A stretch of DNA of 64,000 nucleotides from Kordia sp965283645 (GCF_965283645.1 NZ_CBDIPG010000001.1:2232001-2296000), one strand, 5' to 3'. Positions 51,104 through 60,791 are shown, numbered from the stretch's first letter. The notes: generated by a model not told the origin, from the letters alone. Numbers and translations: made by a program.

Positions 51104-54100
51104 ATGAATTTAAAAACTAAGCTAACCTATATTGTAATGCTCCTCTTTTGCGTTTCAATGTATGCTCAGGAAGCCTTTACTATCAAAGGAACTGTTGTTG
51201 CCAAAGCTGACAACCAACCTGTGCCTGGTGTAAATGTGCTTAATGTAAAAACATCAAAAGGAACAACTACAAATTTTGATGGAAACTATGAAATTAAAGC
51301 CACTAAAGGTGATGTACTTCAGTTTTCATATGTAGGATTCGTAACACAAACTGTAATTATTGACGCTCAAAAAACACTAAATATCATACTAGTAGAAGAC
51401 GCTTCTCAACTTGATGAAGTTGTTGTTATTGGTTATGGTACACAAAAGAAAAGTCACTTAACAGGAGCGATTTCAAAAGTAAAAAATGAGGATCTTGATC
51501 AAATTGCTGTTCCACGTGTGGATGAAGCATTAGTAGGTCAGGTTTCTGGTGTAAATATACAAGCAACTGAAGGTGAAGCTGGTTCTGCACCAACAATTCG
51601 TATTCGTGGTACAGGTTCTATTTCTGGTAGTTCCGATCCTGCCATTGTAGTTGACGGATTGGTAGTTGATAGTGATTTCTTAGGTTCATTTGATATGAAT
51701 GATATTGAATCGTTTGAAGTATTAAAAGATGCTGCTTCTGCCTCAATCTACGGATCAAGAGGTGCAAATGGTGTAATTTTAATTACAACAAAACAAGGAA
51801 AAGAAGGAAAAACAAAATTCTCATACAACTCGTTTATGGGATTCAAAGAAGCGAGACAAAGTGATGATTATTACTTTACAGTTGCAGAAACTGCAGCGGC
51901 TGAATTAGCGGCAACAGGAACACTTTCTGATAGAACTCGTTACAAACAATTAATTGGTGTTGATAGAGATTGGCAAGATGTTATTTTTGATGGCGGAACA
52001 ATTACAAGTCATTCATTTAACATGCGAGGTGGAAACAAAAAGACAAAATTTACAGCTTCTTTAGGATATATTCATGATGAAGGAGTTTTACTAACAGATG
52101 ATTACAAAAGATATTCAATGCGATTGAAGGTAGATTCTAAAATAAGTGACAGACTTACTATTGGAGCTAACTTAACACCATCGTATACAAACAGAAGACG
52201 TTTTGATGGTTCTACACACGATATTTTACGTCAAACACCTTGGTTACCATTATATGTTGATGAAAGCAACATTCAATTTATAAACAGATTGAGAGATGGT
52301 GGTGCATATGCAGATGTGCAAATTGGAGATTATGCCGAACAACGAATGTTTGATAATTATGATTTAAATACAATGCAACCTGTTGCTTCTGGAGGAACAA
52401 GTATTAGTAATACATCTAACACAAACCCAGCGGCAAAAGTATTGGAACGTGATCGTAATGATTACAAATTTAAATTGGCAGGTAGTTTTTACGGAAATTA
52501 CAAAATTACAGATGATTTAGCATTCAGAACTACACTATCTGGAGATTACCAAAATACACGAAGAGATCGTTGGCAAGGTGTCCTATCAAGTAGAAATGGT
52601 TCTGCGGCAACACAATTAGATATCTCTACACAAAATAGAATTCACATTGTAACTGACAATATTTTATCATTCAATAAAGTAATTGACAAACATGAAATAA
52701 GTGCTATTGTAGGTTTCTCAGCAGAAAAGTGGGACACTACTTTTGAAACCATTACTGGAGGTGGATATGATTCTGATTTAGTACAAACTATTGCTGGAGC
52801 TGATCCTACTACAGTACTAGGTAATTCATACAAATTCCCAGAACGCTTATTATCTTACTTAGGAAGAGTTAATTATGCGTACGATGATAAATATTTAGTA
52901 TCACTAAGTATACGTCGTGATGGTTATTCAGCTTTTGGAGAAAACAACAAATATGGTAATTTCCCAGCAGCTTCTGTAGGTTGGATAGCTTCTAACGAAG
53001 ACTTTTTAAACGAAAGTGAAGTCATTAACAACTTAAAATTAAGAGTAAGTTATGGTGTTACTGGAAATCCATTCTTCAATACAGGAAATGTATTGGTAGA
53101 CAAATTTCCATACTTATCACTTTTAGAATCTTCTACAGCAATAGTTGATGGAACATCTGCACCAGGATTTAACCCAATTAACTTGGCTAATCCAGATTTA
53201 AAGTGGGAACGTTCTATAGAAATTAACCCAGGAATTGACTTTGGATTATTTAACAATATTGTAACAGGTTCTGTTGAATACTATAAAAGAACAAGTGATC
53301 AATTATTAATTGACAATCCAGTTTCTGTAACTACAGGATTTGATAGTGGATTGGTAAATATTGGAGAAGTTGAAAACTCTGGTTTCGAAATAGAATTACG
53401 TACACGTAACATTACCAGAGAAAACTTCCGCTGGTCTACAACAATGTTGGCATCTCGTAACAAAAACGAATTGGTAGACTTTGCAGACTCTAACGGACAA
53501 ATTCAAAATGTTGATAGTAAAAGAGCGGCAGAATGGATTAACTTAGTAGGAAACCCTATTTCATCATTTTATGGTTGGGTTGTAGATCGTGATATTCCTT
53601 TAGAATTCATTACAGATCCATATCATCCAGTTGGTGGAGAAGCACAAGATGTATATGTGAAAGATTTAAATGGTGATGGAGTGATTGATGATGATGATAA
53701 AACAATCTTAGGAAATCCATATCCAGACTTAGTTTGGAGTATTACAAATGATTTTAGAATTGGAAATTTTGACGTAAGTTTTATGTTCCAAGGAAGTCAC
53801 GGAGCAGAAATCAGAAACATGGGAGATCAGTATTTATTTAACCATTTCAACAGTTCTCAGGATTTCATTTCATCAACTCCTGATCAAGAATTTATCAAAG
53901 AAAAGATCTTTACAAGTGATATCATTCAAGATGCGTCTTATGTAGCATTACGTACCGTAAACATTGGATTTAACTTTCCAAAAAGCTTACTATCTAAAAT
54001 ATTCTTAACGAAAGCAAGAATATATGCAACTGGTCAAAACTTATTATACTTTACGGCAAGTGATTATACAGGATTCAATCCAGAATCAATCAATGATACA

Positions 54101-54181
54101 TCACCTACAACGTACGGATATCAAAGAGCAGGATCGCCTATAAATAGAACAATAACTGTTGGTTTAAACGTTGAATTTTAA
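51104..54181 (+). CDS. SusC/RagA TonB-dependent outer-membrane transporter
   Basis: A 1025-residue transporter. A signal peptide (MNLKTKLTYIVMLLFCVSMY, cut after AQ) is followed by a CarboxypepD_reg-like domain (28-105), then LDEVVVIGYGTQKKSHLTGA (the typical SusC box before the plug), a plug (about 115-230) with SIYGSRGANGVILITTKQGK, and a barrel to the C-terminal VGLNVEF. It imports oligoalginate in concert with the SusD homologue that begins 17 bp downstream. It is under the GntR-type operator at 50887. Confidence 0.95.
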   Translation: MNLKTKLTYIVMLLFCVSMYAQEAFTIKGTVVAKADNQPVPGVNVLNVKTSKGTTTNFDGNYEIKATKGDVLQFSYVGFVTQTVIIDAQKTLNIILVEDASQLDEVVVIGYGTQKKSHLTGAISKVKNEDLDQIAVPRVDEALVGQVSGVNIQATEGEAGSAPTIRIRGTGSISGSSDPAIVVDGLVVDSDFLGSFDMNDIESFEVLKDAASASIYGSRGANGVILITTKQGKEGKTKFSYNSFMGFKEARQSDDYYFTVAETAAAELAATGTLSDRTRYKQLIGVDRDWQDVIFDGGTITSHSFNMRGGNKKTKFTASLGYIHDEGVLLTDDYKRYSMRLKVDSKISDRLTIGANLTPSYTNRRRFDGSTHDILRQTPWLPLYVDESNIQFINRLRDGGAYADVQIGDYAEQRMFDNYDLNTMQPVASGGTSISNTSNTNPAAKVLERDRNDYKFKLAGSFYGNYKITDDLAFRTTLSGDYQNTRRDRWQGVLSSRNGSAATQLDISTQNRIHIVTDNILSFNKVIDKHEISAIVGFSAEKWDTTFETITGGGYDSDLVQTIAGADPTTVLGNSYKFPERLLSYLGRVNYAYDDKYLVSLSIRRDGYSAFGENNKYGNFPAASVGWIASNEDFLNESEVINNLKLRVSYGVTGNPFFNTGNVLVDKFPYLSLLESSTAIVDGTSAPGFNPINLANPDLKWERSIEINPGIDFGLFNNIVTGSVEYYKRTSDQLLIDNPVSVTTGFDSGLVNIGEVENSGFEIELRTRNITRENFRWSTTMLASRNKNELVDFADSNGQIQNVDSKRAAEWINLVGNPISSFYGWVVDRDIPLEFITDPYHPVGGEAQDVYVKDLNGDGVIDDDDKTILGNPYPDLVWSITNDFRIGNFDVSFMFQGSHGAEIRNMGDQYLFNHFNSSQDFISSTPDQEFIKEKIFTSDIIQDASYVALRTVNIGFNFPKSLLSKIFLTKARIYATGQNLLYFTASDYTGFNPESINDTSPTTYGYQRAGSPINRTITVGLNVEF

Positions 54182-54198
54182 TCTAACACATAACTAAA

Positions 54199-55638
54199 AT
54201 GAAAAATAATATGAAACAAACAAAAATTGTAGCATTGTTAGTATTGCTAGTTACTGTGTTTTCTTGTGAGAAAGATTTCTTATCACCTGAATTAGAATCA
54301 TTAGTAAATGCAGAAATCTACTATACAACAGAAGCACAACTTGAAACTGCGGCAATTAACATGTATGACGGTATTCAAGGTGTAAACTCAACATCTGCAA
54401 ATGATTATCACTCAATACAAGTAGAATTTTATCTTACTGAAATGCGTAGTGATAATACAAGAACAAAAGCTTCCGAAGGAGAAGCTGCACAATTTGAAAA
54501 CTATACCATTTCACCAAACAATGGTATTGTTGCCGATTATTACAGAAGTTTTTACAATGTAATATTTAGAGCAAATGTAGTATTAGAAAACTTGGCTGTA
54601 GCATCTGATGCGAACAGAGCAAAATTTGAAGCAGAAGCAAAATTTGTAAGAGCATATGCATATTTTAACTTAGTACGACTATATGGAGATATTCCATTGG
54701 TAGATAGAGTAATTGGAAACAGTGATACAGAAATCTCGTTTACAAGAGTAGCTTCAACAGAAGTATATGCACTAATTATAGATGATTTACTAACTGCTAT
54801 TGACGGTTTAGACAATACGTTCAGAACAAGAGCTTCAAAGGCTGCCGCTCAAGCATTACTAGCAAAAGTATACCTAACACAAGGTACAAACTACTTAGAT
54901 GCACAAATACTATGTGAGGCTGTAATGGGAAGTGGGTTTTCTTTAGAAACAAACTTTGAAGATGTTTTTTACAATGAGCAAAACAATGAAGTTATATTTG
55001 CAATAGGATACAATCCCGCAGGTGTAGATAGTCAAAACTTTTCTGCAGAATGGCTTAATGCCGTAGGAAGAACAAGTGGAGTAAATTATGTTACCAATGA
55101 TGCAAAAGCCGCTTTAGATGCCATAGGTGGAAATAGAGGTTTAGATGTTTCATACCGTGTAGATATTTCGCAACCAACACAAAATCAAGTTCGTAAATAC
55201 ATTCCAAATGGAGAAGTTGATGCCTATGCTGGTGACGATTTCTTAATATCAGATCCAACACTAGCTGGTAATGACTGGATTGTATTGCGTTATGCTGATG
55301 TATTACTAATGCATGTTGAAGCGATCATGGCTGGAGGAAACAGTACTGCTGTACCTGCCGCATTGAACTCATTTCAACTTGTTCGCAACCGTGCAAGTCT
55401 AACTACATTGGTAACAAACATTACAAAACAAGAATTGTTAGATGAAAGACGTGTAGAATTAGCGTTTGAAAATCATCGTTTATTCGATTTAGTTCGTTTC
55501 GGTGAAGCACAAAATGTACTTTCTGCATTTTCAACAGCAAACGGGTACAACTATACTGCAACTGATTTATTATTACCAATTCCACAAAGAGAAATCAACT
55601 TAAGTAACGGTGTATTAACACAAAACCCTGGTTACTAA
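54199..55638 (+). CDS. SusD/RagB surface glycan-binding lipoprotein
   Basis: A 479-residue lipoprotein with signal MKNNMKQTKIVALLVLLVTV and lipid cysteine in FSCEKDFLSP. The SusD helical scaffold is visible as AYAYFNLVRLYGDIPLV, AAAQALLAKVYLTQGTNYLD and LLDERRVELAFENHRLFDLV, and the end LLPIPQREINLSNGVLTQNP is the family C-terminus. It caps the SusC barrel and holds oligoalginate. Confidence 0.95.
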   Translation: MKNNMKQTKIVALLVLLVTVFSCEKDFLSPELESLVNAEIYYTTEAQLETAAINMYDGIQGVNSTSANDYHSIQVEFYLTEMRSDNTRTKASEGEAAQFENYTISPNNGIVADYYRSFYNVIFRANVVLENLAVASDANRAKFEAEAKFVRAYAYFNLVRLYGDIPLVDRVIGNSDTEISFTRVASTEVYALIIDDLLTAIDGLDNTFRTRASKAAAQALLAKVYLTQGTNYLDAQILCEAVMGSGFSLETNFEDVFYNEQNNEVIFAIGYNPAGVDSQNFSAEWLNAVGRTSGVNYVTNDAKAALDAIGGNRGLDVSYRVDISQPTQNQVRKYIPNGEVDAYAGDDFLISDPTLAGNDWIVLRYADVLLMHVEAIMAGGNSTAVPAALNSFQLVRNRASLTTLVTNITKQELLDERRVELAFENHRLFDLVRFGEAQNVLSAFSTANGYNYTATDLLLPIPQREINLSNGVLTQNPGY

Positions 55639-55653
55639 TTAATATAAAAGATA

Positions 55654-56658
55654 ATGAAAAAACAAATCAAAAAAATAATTGGGTTTACTACAGCAATTGT
55701 ATTGGCGTTTGCATTCCAGTCTTGTAGTGATTTCGAAAAATTTGATCTTCCAGAAGAAGGATCAATTGCAGACCTTACACCACCTGAAGCTGACTTCACC
55801 TTTACACAAGGAGCTGGTCCAGATGAAGAGTGGAAAAACTATACGTTCGCAAACCTATCAACAAGTGCCACTACTTATAGTTGGGATTATGGAGACGGAA
55901 ATACATCAACAGAAATAGATGGCGCAAACACGTATTCAGGAGAAGGCGTATATACTGTTACGCTAACAGCTTCAGATGCATTAGGTGTTGTAAGTACATC
56001 TACACAAACTGTAGAAGTAATTGAGCCAGAAGCTCCAGCAGTTCCGGATCCTATTTTAATCAATGCTGATTTTGATAAATTACCGAAAAACAATGGTGCT
56101 TCAAGTGACTGTTCTTGCTCAGGATGGGATAATGATGACATTGGAGAACAAGGAGAATCTAGTTCTGGTAATGGAGGTTCTGATAATGTAGTAAAATTTG
56201 ACAATAACGAACCAGATCACGTATACCAAGAGTTTGCAGTAACTCCAAACGCAGATTATACAATATCAATAATAGTATCGCACAAAACTATAGCTAGTAC
56301 GCCTGGTACTTACCCTGGTAGTATGCTTGAATTAAGAATTTTAGCCGGAGCTGGTTATGTAGCTGGTTACACACCAACTTATTATACAGCCGCTACAGAT
56401 TTTCCAAGTTCAGGGTATGGCTACACTACTCTTCCGCAAGTAGAAGATGCCGCAAATAATTTAATGGTAGAAACCATAACTAATCCTGATGATGACGATT
56501 ATTTCACTTACACATATACATTTAATGCAGGTGCTAATGATAGTGTTGCCCTATTCATCAGAGGCTTAGGAGGCGATAGTAGTGTTGGTAATTACGGATA
56601 TACTAGTGGAGATGAAGAAATAAGAGCTGACTCCGTAACTATTACAGCTAATAACTAA
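55654..56658 (+). CDS. PKD-domain surface lipoprotein (likely alginate-binding)
   Basis: A 334-residue lipoprotein (lipid Cys in FAFQSCSDFEKFDLPEEG). A PKD domain spans about residues 45-123 (FTFTQGAGPDEEWKNYTFAN, YSWDYGDGNTSTE, YTVTLTASDALGVV). A beta-sandwich of about 200 residues follows, with DPILINADFDKLPKNNG at its start and a C-terminal end FIRGLGGDSSVGNYGYTSG. It is co-transcribed with susCD. Position and layout match the surface glycan-binding protein of alginate loci in Zobellia-type bacteria. Confidence 0.8.
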   Translation: MKKQIKKIIGFTTAIVLAFAFQSCSDFEKFDLPEEGSIADLTPPEADFTFTQGAGPDEEWKNYTFANLSTSATTYSWDYGDGNTSTEIDGANTYSGEGVYTVTLTASDALGVVSTSTQTVEVIEPEAPAVPDPILINADFDKLPKNNGASSDCSCSGWDNDDIGEQGESSSGNGGSDNVVKFDNNEPDHVYQEFAVTPNADYTISIIVSHKTIASTPGTYPGSMLELRILAGAGYVAGYTPTYYTAATDFPSSGYGYTTLPQVEDAANNLMVETITNPDDDDYFTYTYTFNAGANDSVALFIRGLGGDSSVGNYGYTSGDEEIRADSVTITANN

Positions 56659-56667
56659 TATATAAAT

Positions 56668-57567
56668 ATGACCTTTAGAACCCTATTTATTCTCTTCTTT
56701 GCTTTTAGCCTAACAATTGGTTTTGCTCAGTCTAACGATACTGAAAAAACTGATAACGTTAAAAAGGAAAAAAAGAGAAAAAAGAAAAGGAAAAAGTACA
56801 AATTACCTAAAATTGATTTATCGCATTGGAAAGTGACAACGCCTGCGGGCAATGGAAAAAAACCGCAGGAAGTGTCACCACCAGAAATATTGGACTATGC
56901 TACCAACAAAGACTTATTGCCTTATATGTACAACGATTCTGTACGTGGTGCTTTGGTTTTTTATGCATATCCAAGTAAAGCCACAACAGCAAATACCAAA
57001 TATTCACGTTCAGAATTACGAGAGCAAATGGAGCCTGGCAACAACAATGTCAATTGGACATTTAAGCAAGGTGGTAAAATGAAAGGTAAACTGGCAATGG
57101 ATGCGGTTTCTCGTGATAAAAATGGTAAATATCATAAAGTAATCATCATGCAAATTCATGGCCGTTTAACTAATGAACAGCGTGATCTTATTGGTCAAAA
57201 AGACAACAATGCGCCACCAATGTTGAAAATATATTGGAAAGATGGAAAAATTCGTGTCAAAACAAAAGTCTTAAAAAACTTGAGCGCTTCCGGTGAAGAA
57301 ATACTACATGAAGATGCTTGGGGAGATGATGAAGGATTTACATTTAAACAAAAAGTAGGCTTCAAAAAATTTAGACTCGAAGTACGCATAAGTGAAGGAA
57401 AAATGACAATCGTTCTAAACAATAATGAATTCAAAACCTATGAAAACATTCACATGAAAAAATGGGGAATCTTTGAAAATTACTTCAAAGCAGGAAACTA
57501 TTTTCAGTCACGTGAAGAAGGGGCTTTTGCAAAAGTTCGTTATTATAGTTTAGAAGTAACGCATTAA
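56668..57567 (+). CDS. Second alginate lyase, PL7, secreted
   Basis: A 299-residue enzyme with a Sec signal cut near A20 (FSLTIGFAQS) and no lipid cysteine. A strongly basic linker (33-46, nearly all Lys/Arg) precedes the PL7 domain (47-299). Family motifs are RSELRE (114-119), QIHG (162-165) and YFKAGNYFQ (272-280). It differs from the PL7 at 43021 in being soluble and in the linker, so the two probably act in different places. It closes the susCD operon, 10 bp after the PKD gene. Confidence 0.9.
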   Translation: MTFRTLFILFFAFSLTIGFAQSNDTEKTDNVKKEKKRKKKRKKYKLPKIDLSHWKVTTPAGNGKKPQEVSPPEILDYATNKDLLPYMYNDSVRGALVFYAYPSKATTANTKYSRSELREQMEPGNNNVNWTFKQGGKMKGKLAMDAVSRDKNGKYHKVIIMQIHGRLTNEQRDLIGQKDNNAPPMLKIYWKDGKIRVKTKVLKNLSASGEEILHEDAWGDDEGFTFKQKVGFKKFRLEVRISEGKMTIVLNNNEFKTYENIHMKKWGIFENYFKAGNYFQSREEGAFAKVRYYSLEVTH

Positions 57568-57610
57568 TAAAAAAGTTAATTTAGTTTGAATAGATGCTTT
57601 TCATTGAATT

Positions 57611-57635
57611 TTACTGATCTAAAGTAGGTCAGTAA
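57611..57635. repeat. 10-bp inverted repeat after the susCD operon
   Basis: TTACTGATCT at 57611-57620 and AGGTCAGTAA at 57626-57635 pair over 10 bp with one wobble and a 5-base loop. There is no T-run, so it is not a standard terminator; it could protect the mRNA end or be a binding site. Confidence 0.5.
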
Positions 57636-57707
57636 GATTCAAGTAAAGATTTTTTTCAAGAAGTTTACACGTATTCTTTATTAATTTTATAAATTTAAAC
57701 ATACAAC

Positions 57708-57722
57708 TCTGGTTAACCAATT
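57708..57722. promoter_or_regulatory. GntR-type operator at its own gene
   Basis: TCTGGTTAACCAATT contains the TGGTTAACCA palindrome shared with 43001-43013 and 50899-50910. It lies 15 bp upstream of the GntR start codon, which points to autoregulation. The TTGGTAAACCAA half is absent here. Confidence 0.7.
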
Positions 57723-57736
57723 ACAGAATTCAAAGT

Positions 57737-58438
57737 ATGAAATTAGATACAGTAACAAAGACAGAAACCCTCGATCTTCAAAAAACGATTATCTCCAAAA
57801 TACGAGATTTAATCAACATAAAGAATTTAGAGCCAGGTGACAAACTTCCATCAGAACGTATGTTATCTGAAAAGTTTGAAGTCACACGTAGTAATGTTAG
57901 AGAAGCTATTCAAAAACTTGAATTCTATGGATTACTAAAATCAATTCCGCAAAGTGGAACGTTTGTCGCAAATATTGGCGTAACCGCGATGAACGGAATG
58001 ATTGAAGATATTCTTCGTTTAGAAGAACCAGATTTTAAATCATTGGTCGAAACTCGTATTCTATTAGAACTCAAAACGGCTCGTTTAGCCGCCTTACGAA
58101 GAACTGATGAAGATTTAATTAAAATGAAAGAAGCGTTAGATGCTTATTCCGAAAAAGTAAATAATGGCGAAGACGCTGTTCAAGAAGATTTACTATTTCA
58201 TTTAGCCATTGCAAAAGCTTCTGGTAATAGTACCATGAATACATTCATGCTAATTATTACACCAGAAATCATTACCAATTTTGAAAAATATCACTTTTGT
58301 GACAAAGGATTAGCGGAATCCGGAATTTTAGAACATCAAAGTATATTTAATGCAATTAAAAATCAAAATCCGCAACTAGCAAAACAAAAAATGAAAGAAC
58401 ATTTTGAAGTATTATATCAATACTGTTATAATATTTAA
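57737..58438 (+). CDS. GntR/FadR-family regulator of alginate genes
   Basis: A 233-residue regulator. The winged helix covers residues 12-85 (PGDKLPSERMLSEKFEVTRS, NVREAIQKLEFYGLLKSIPQ and SGTFVANIG). An FCD effector domain spans 95-230 with EDLLFHLAIAKASGNSTM. A GntR/FadR-family repressor (AusR) governs alginate genes in Zobellia galactanivorans, and this gene has the same position. Operators at 42989, 50887 and 57708 are likely targets; the effector is probably an alginate breakdown product. Confidence 0.9.
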   Translation: MKLDTVTKTETLDLQKTIISKIRDLINIKNLEPGDKLPSERMLSEKFEVTRSNVREAIQKLEFYGLLKSIPQSGTFVANIGVTAMNGMIEDILRLEEPDFKSLVETRILLELKTARLAALRRTDEDLIKMKEALDAYSEKVNNGEDAVQEDLLFHLAIAKASGNSTMNTFMLIITPEIITNFEKYHFCDKGLAESGILEHQSIFNAIKNQNPQLAKQKMKEHFEVLYQYCYNI

Positions 58439-58565
58439 AAAAACATAAACTCATTATTGAAGATGCACGACTTCAATACTGAAACAACATACTGGAGGGA
58501 ACGTAATTTTATATGTAGAAATCGTATTGCAATTTCTTCTCAAAACAAATTACACACCATATAAC

Positions 58566-58581
58566 TGAGCAAATTTGCTCA
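58566..58581. promoter_or_regulatory. Perfect 16-bp palindrome upstream of the MFS gene
   Basis: TGAGCAAATTTGCTCA is a perfect palindrome 57 bp before the MFS start. It differs from the GntR and LacI-type sites. A second dyad, GTGTAT-ACC-ATACAC at 58619-58633, ends 5 bp before the start. The regulator is unknown. Confidence 0.45.
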
Positions 58582-58638
58582 AACAACTAATATACAAATG
58601 CTTGTCGTACAAGGATTCGTGTATACCATACACTAAAT

Positions 58639-59928
58639 ATGAAAATAAAAGGATTACGCTGGTGGATTATAGGGTTAATCTTTATAGCTACAGTTATAAA
58701 CTATATTGACAGAACTGCTTTTGCACTACTCTGGCCTCAAATGGGCGAAGATTTAGGCATGGACAAATCAGATTATGCAACAATGCTTAATGTATTTTTA
58801 GCCTGTTATGCCGTTGGTAAATTTGCGTCTGGAAAACTATATGATACCATCGGAACTCGTTTAGGATTTACCGTTTCTATTATTGTTTGGTCGGTAGCCT
58901 CTGCATTTCATGCATTTGCAAGAGGGTTGATAACATTATCCATCTTTAGAGGTCTTCTCGGCTTAGGAGAAGCTGGAAATTGGCCTGGTGCAGTAAAAAG
59001 TAATGGAGAATGGTTTCCTGTAAAAGAGCGAGCAATTGCACAAGGTATATTCAATGCTGGTGCGTCCATAGGAAATGTAATAGCGCCTTTTATTATAGTA
59101 TTTCTTTACACAAAATTTGGATGGCAAACCACCTATGTTATTTTAGGAGTTGTTGGAATACTATGGGTAATTCCATGGTTATTTTTAAACAAATCTACTC
59201 CAGAAAAACATCCTTGGGTAACCGAAAAAGAAAGAAATTTAATCCTTTCAAGTAGAATTGATAAAGTGGAGGAGAATACAGAAGTAAAAGCAAAAAGTTT
59301 AAGTGTTGGTAAAATACTTAGCTATAAAGAATCTTGGGGTGTATTAACCTGTCGATTTTTCATAGAACCAATTTGGTGGTTTTTTGCAGGATGGATGCCA
59401 ATCTATTTAAATGATAAATTCGGATTGAGTATTGAACAAATAGCTGGTACTATGTGGATATCGTATCTTATGGCTGCAGCCGGAAGTATCTTAGGCGGAA
59501 TGTTTGTAAAAGAATTAATAAAAAAATATACAGTTGATATATCGAGAAAAGCAACGATAGCTTTAGGAGGTTTGTTAGTCTTGATAGCTTTTGTATGCAT
59601 CATTACATTGGTAAAAGAAAATAACTTTATGACATTCATATATTTTGCAGGACTTGCATTATTTGGATTTCAGTTTGCAATTGGAAACATTCAAACCATA
59701 TCTAGTGATTTATTTAGAGGCCCATCAGTTGGTACGTTAGCTGGATTAGCAGGTACAGTAGCCGCAGTATCTCCAATGATCATGAATTGGTTTATCGGTC
59801 AAATCACTGCTGGAGGATCATATATTCCTGCATTTATTGCCATATGTGTTTCCGTAATCTTAGGAGTTATAGCAGTATTTGTTCTAATCAAAAATATTGG
59901 TCCAGTTAGAAAAACAATAGAAGCATAA
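58639..59928 (+). CDS. MFS uronate transporter (ExuT/ACS-like)
   Basis: A 429-residue protein with twelve membrane helices. The first (WWIIGLIFIATVINYIDRTA) ends in the NYIDR motif of the anion:cation symporter branch, and SIFRGLLGLGEAGNWPGAVK is the typical second block of hexuronate transporters such as ExuT. It probably carries unsaturated uronate or DEH across the inner membrane. The SDR gene follows after 37 bp. Confidence 0.87.
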   Translation: MKIKGLRWWIIGLIFIATVINYIDRTAFALLWPQMGEDLGMDKSDYATMLNVFLACYAVGKFASGKLYDTIGTRLGFTVSIIVWSVASAFHAFARGLITLSIFRGLLGLGEAGNWPGAVKSNGEWFPVKERAIAQGIFNAGASIGNVIAPFIIVFLYTKFGWQTTYVILGVVGILWVIPWLFLNKSTPEKHPWVTEKERNLILSSRIDKVEENTEVKAKSLSVGKILSYKESWGVLTCRFFIEPIWWFFAGWMPIYLNDKFGLSIEQIAGTMWISYLMAAAGSILGGMFVKELIKKYTVDISRKATIALGGLLVLIAFVCIITLVKENNFMTFIYFAGLALFGFQFAIGNIQTISSDLFRGPSVGTLAGLAGTVAAVSPMIMNWFIGQITAGGSYIPAFIAICVSVILGVIAVFVLIKNIGPVRKTIEA

Positions 59929-59965
59929 AAACGAAAAAGTAAATTATAAAATAATCATACTTACT

Positions 59966-60730
59966 ATGAGTAAAAATAAAGGAAAAATTGCAATAGTTAC
60001 AGGAGCTACAGGCGGCATTGGTTTCGCAGTAGCAAAAAGATTAGGCGAAGACGGATACACTGTCATTCTAAATGGTATAGATGACGCTGCTGGAGCTGAA
60101 AAATTAAAACAACTTACAGACGCAGGAATTACTGCTGAATATTACGGTTTTGATGTTACGAAAGAAGATCAAGTAACAGAAAATATTACCAAAATAGGAG
60201 AAAAATATGGTAAAATTGATGTGCTAGTAAACAATGCTGGTGGATTAGGTGGACGTTCTCGATTTGAAGAAATGACTACAGATTTTTACAGATTTGTCAT
60301 GGCACTAAATCTTGATTCTGTATTTTTTGCTTCAAGAGCCGCGATACCATTCCTTAAAAAAGGAGAACATCCTTCTATCATAAACTACACATCAAATGCA
60401 GGATGGACAGCTGGTGGACCAGGTGCAGGAATTTACGGAACCTCAAAAGCAGGTGTACATGCAATTACAAGAGCATTAGCAAAAGATTTAGCTGAATACG
60501 GTATTCGATCAAATGCAGTATCACCAGGTACTATTGATACACCATTTCATGCTCAAATAAAATCAACAAAGCCAGAAGTTTTTGCTTCTTGGGCAAATAA
60601 TATTATGCTTGGACGATTAGGTCAACCAGACGATGTAGCTGGTGTTATTTCGTTTTTAGCAAGCAAAGATGCTGCATTCATAACTGCCGAAACAATCCAA
60701 ATAGGTGGTGGACAAGCATTAGGAATCTAA
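59966..60730 (+). CDS. SDR oxidoreductase, probable DEH reductase
   Basis: A 254-residue short-chain dehydrogenase with cofactor motif VTGATGGIGFAVAKR, NNAGG, and catalytic Ser in NYTSNAGW and Tyr-Lys in IYGTSKAG. In alginate loci an SDR at this place reduces 4-deoxy-L-erythro-5-hexoseulose uronate (DEH) to 2-keto-3-deoxy-gluconate (KDG) with NAD(P)H. Position between the uronate transporter and kdgK strongly favours this role. Confidence 0.88.
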   Translation: MSKNKGKIAIVTGATGGIGFAVAKRLGEDGYTVILNGIDDAAGAEKLKQLTDAGITAEYYGFDVTKEDQVTENITKIGEKYGKIDVLVNNAGGLGGRSRFEEMTTDFYRFVMALNLDSVFFASRAAIPFLKKGEHPSIINYTSNAGWTAGGPGAGIYGTSKAGVHAITRALAKDLAEYGIRSNAVSPGTIDTPFHAQIKSTKPEVFASWANNIMLGRLGQPDDVAGVISFLASKDAAFITAETIQIGGGQALGI

Positions 60731-60757
60731 TACAAAGAAATAAATTTTATTCTCAGC

Positions 60758-60791
60758 ATAAGCGTTATTGTTTTTTAACAATAGCGCTTAT
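60758..60791. terminator. Bidirectional terminator between SDR gene and lacI
   Basis: ATAAGCGTTATTG at 60758-60770 pairs with CAATAGCGCTTAT at 60779-60791 (13 bp with one wobble) around an A/T loop, with T-runs on both strands. It overlaps the stop codon of the convergent LacI gene. Confidence 0.75.

Noticed and set aside
55887..56204. 105-codon minus-strand frame in the PKD gene
   Set aside because: Low-complexity shadow of the acidic, Ser/Gly-rich PKD lipoprotein.
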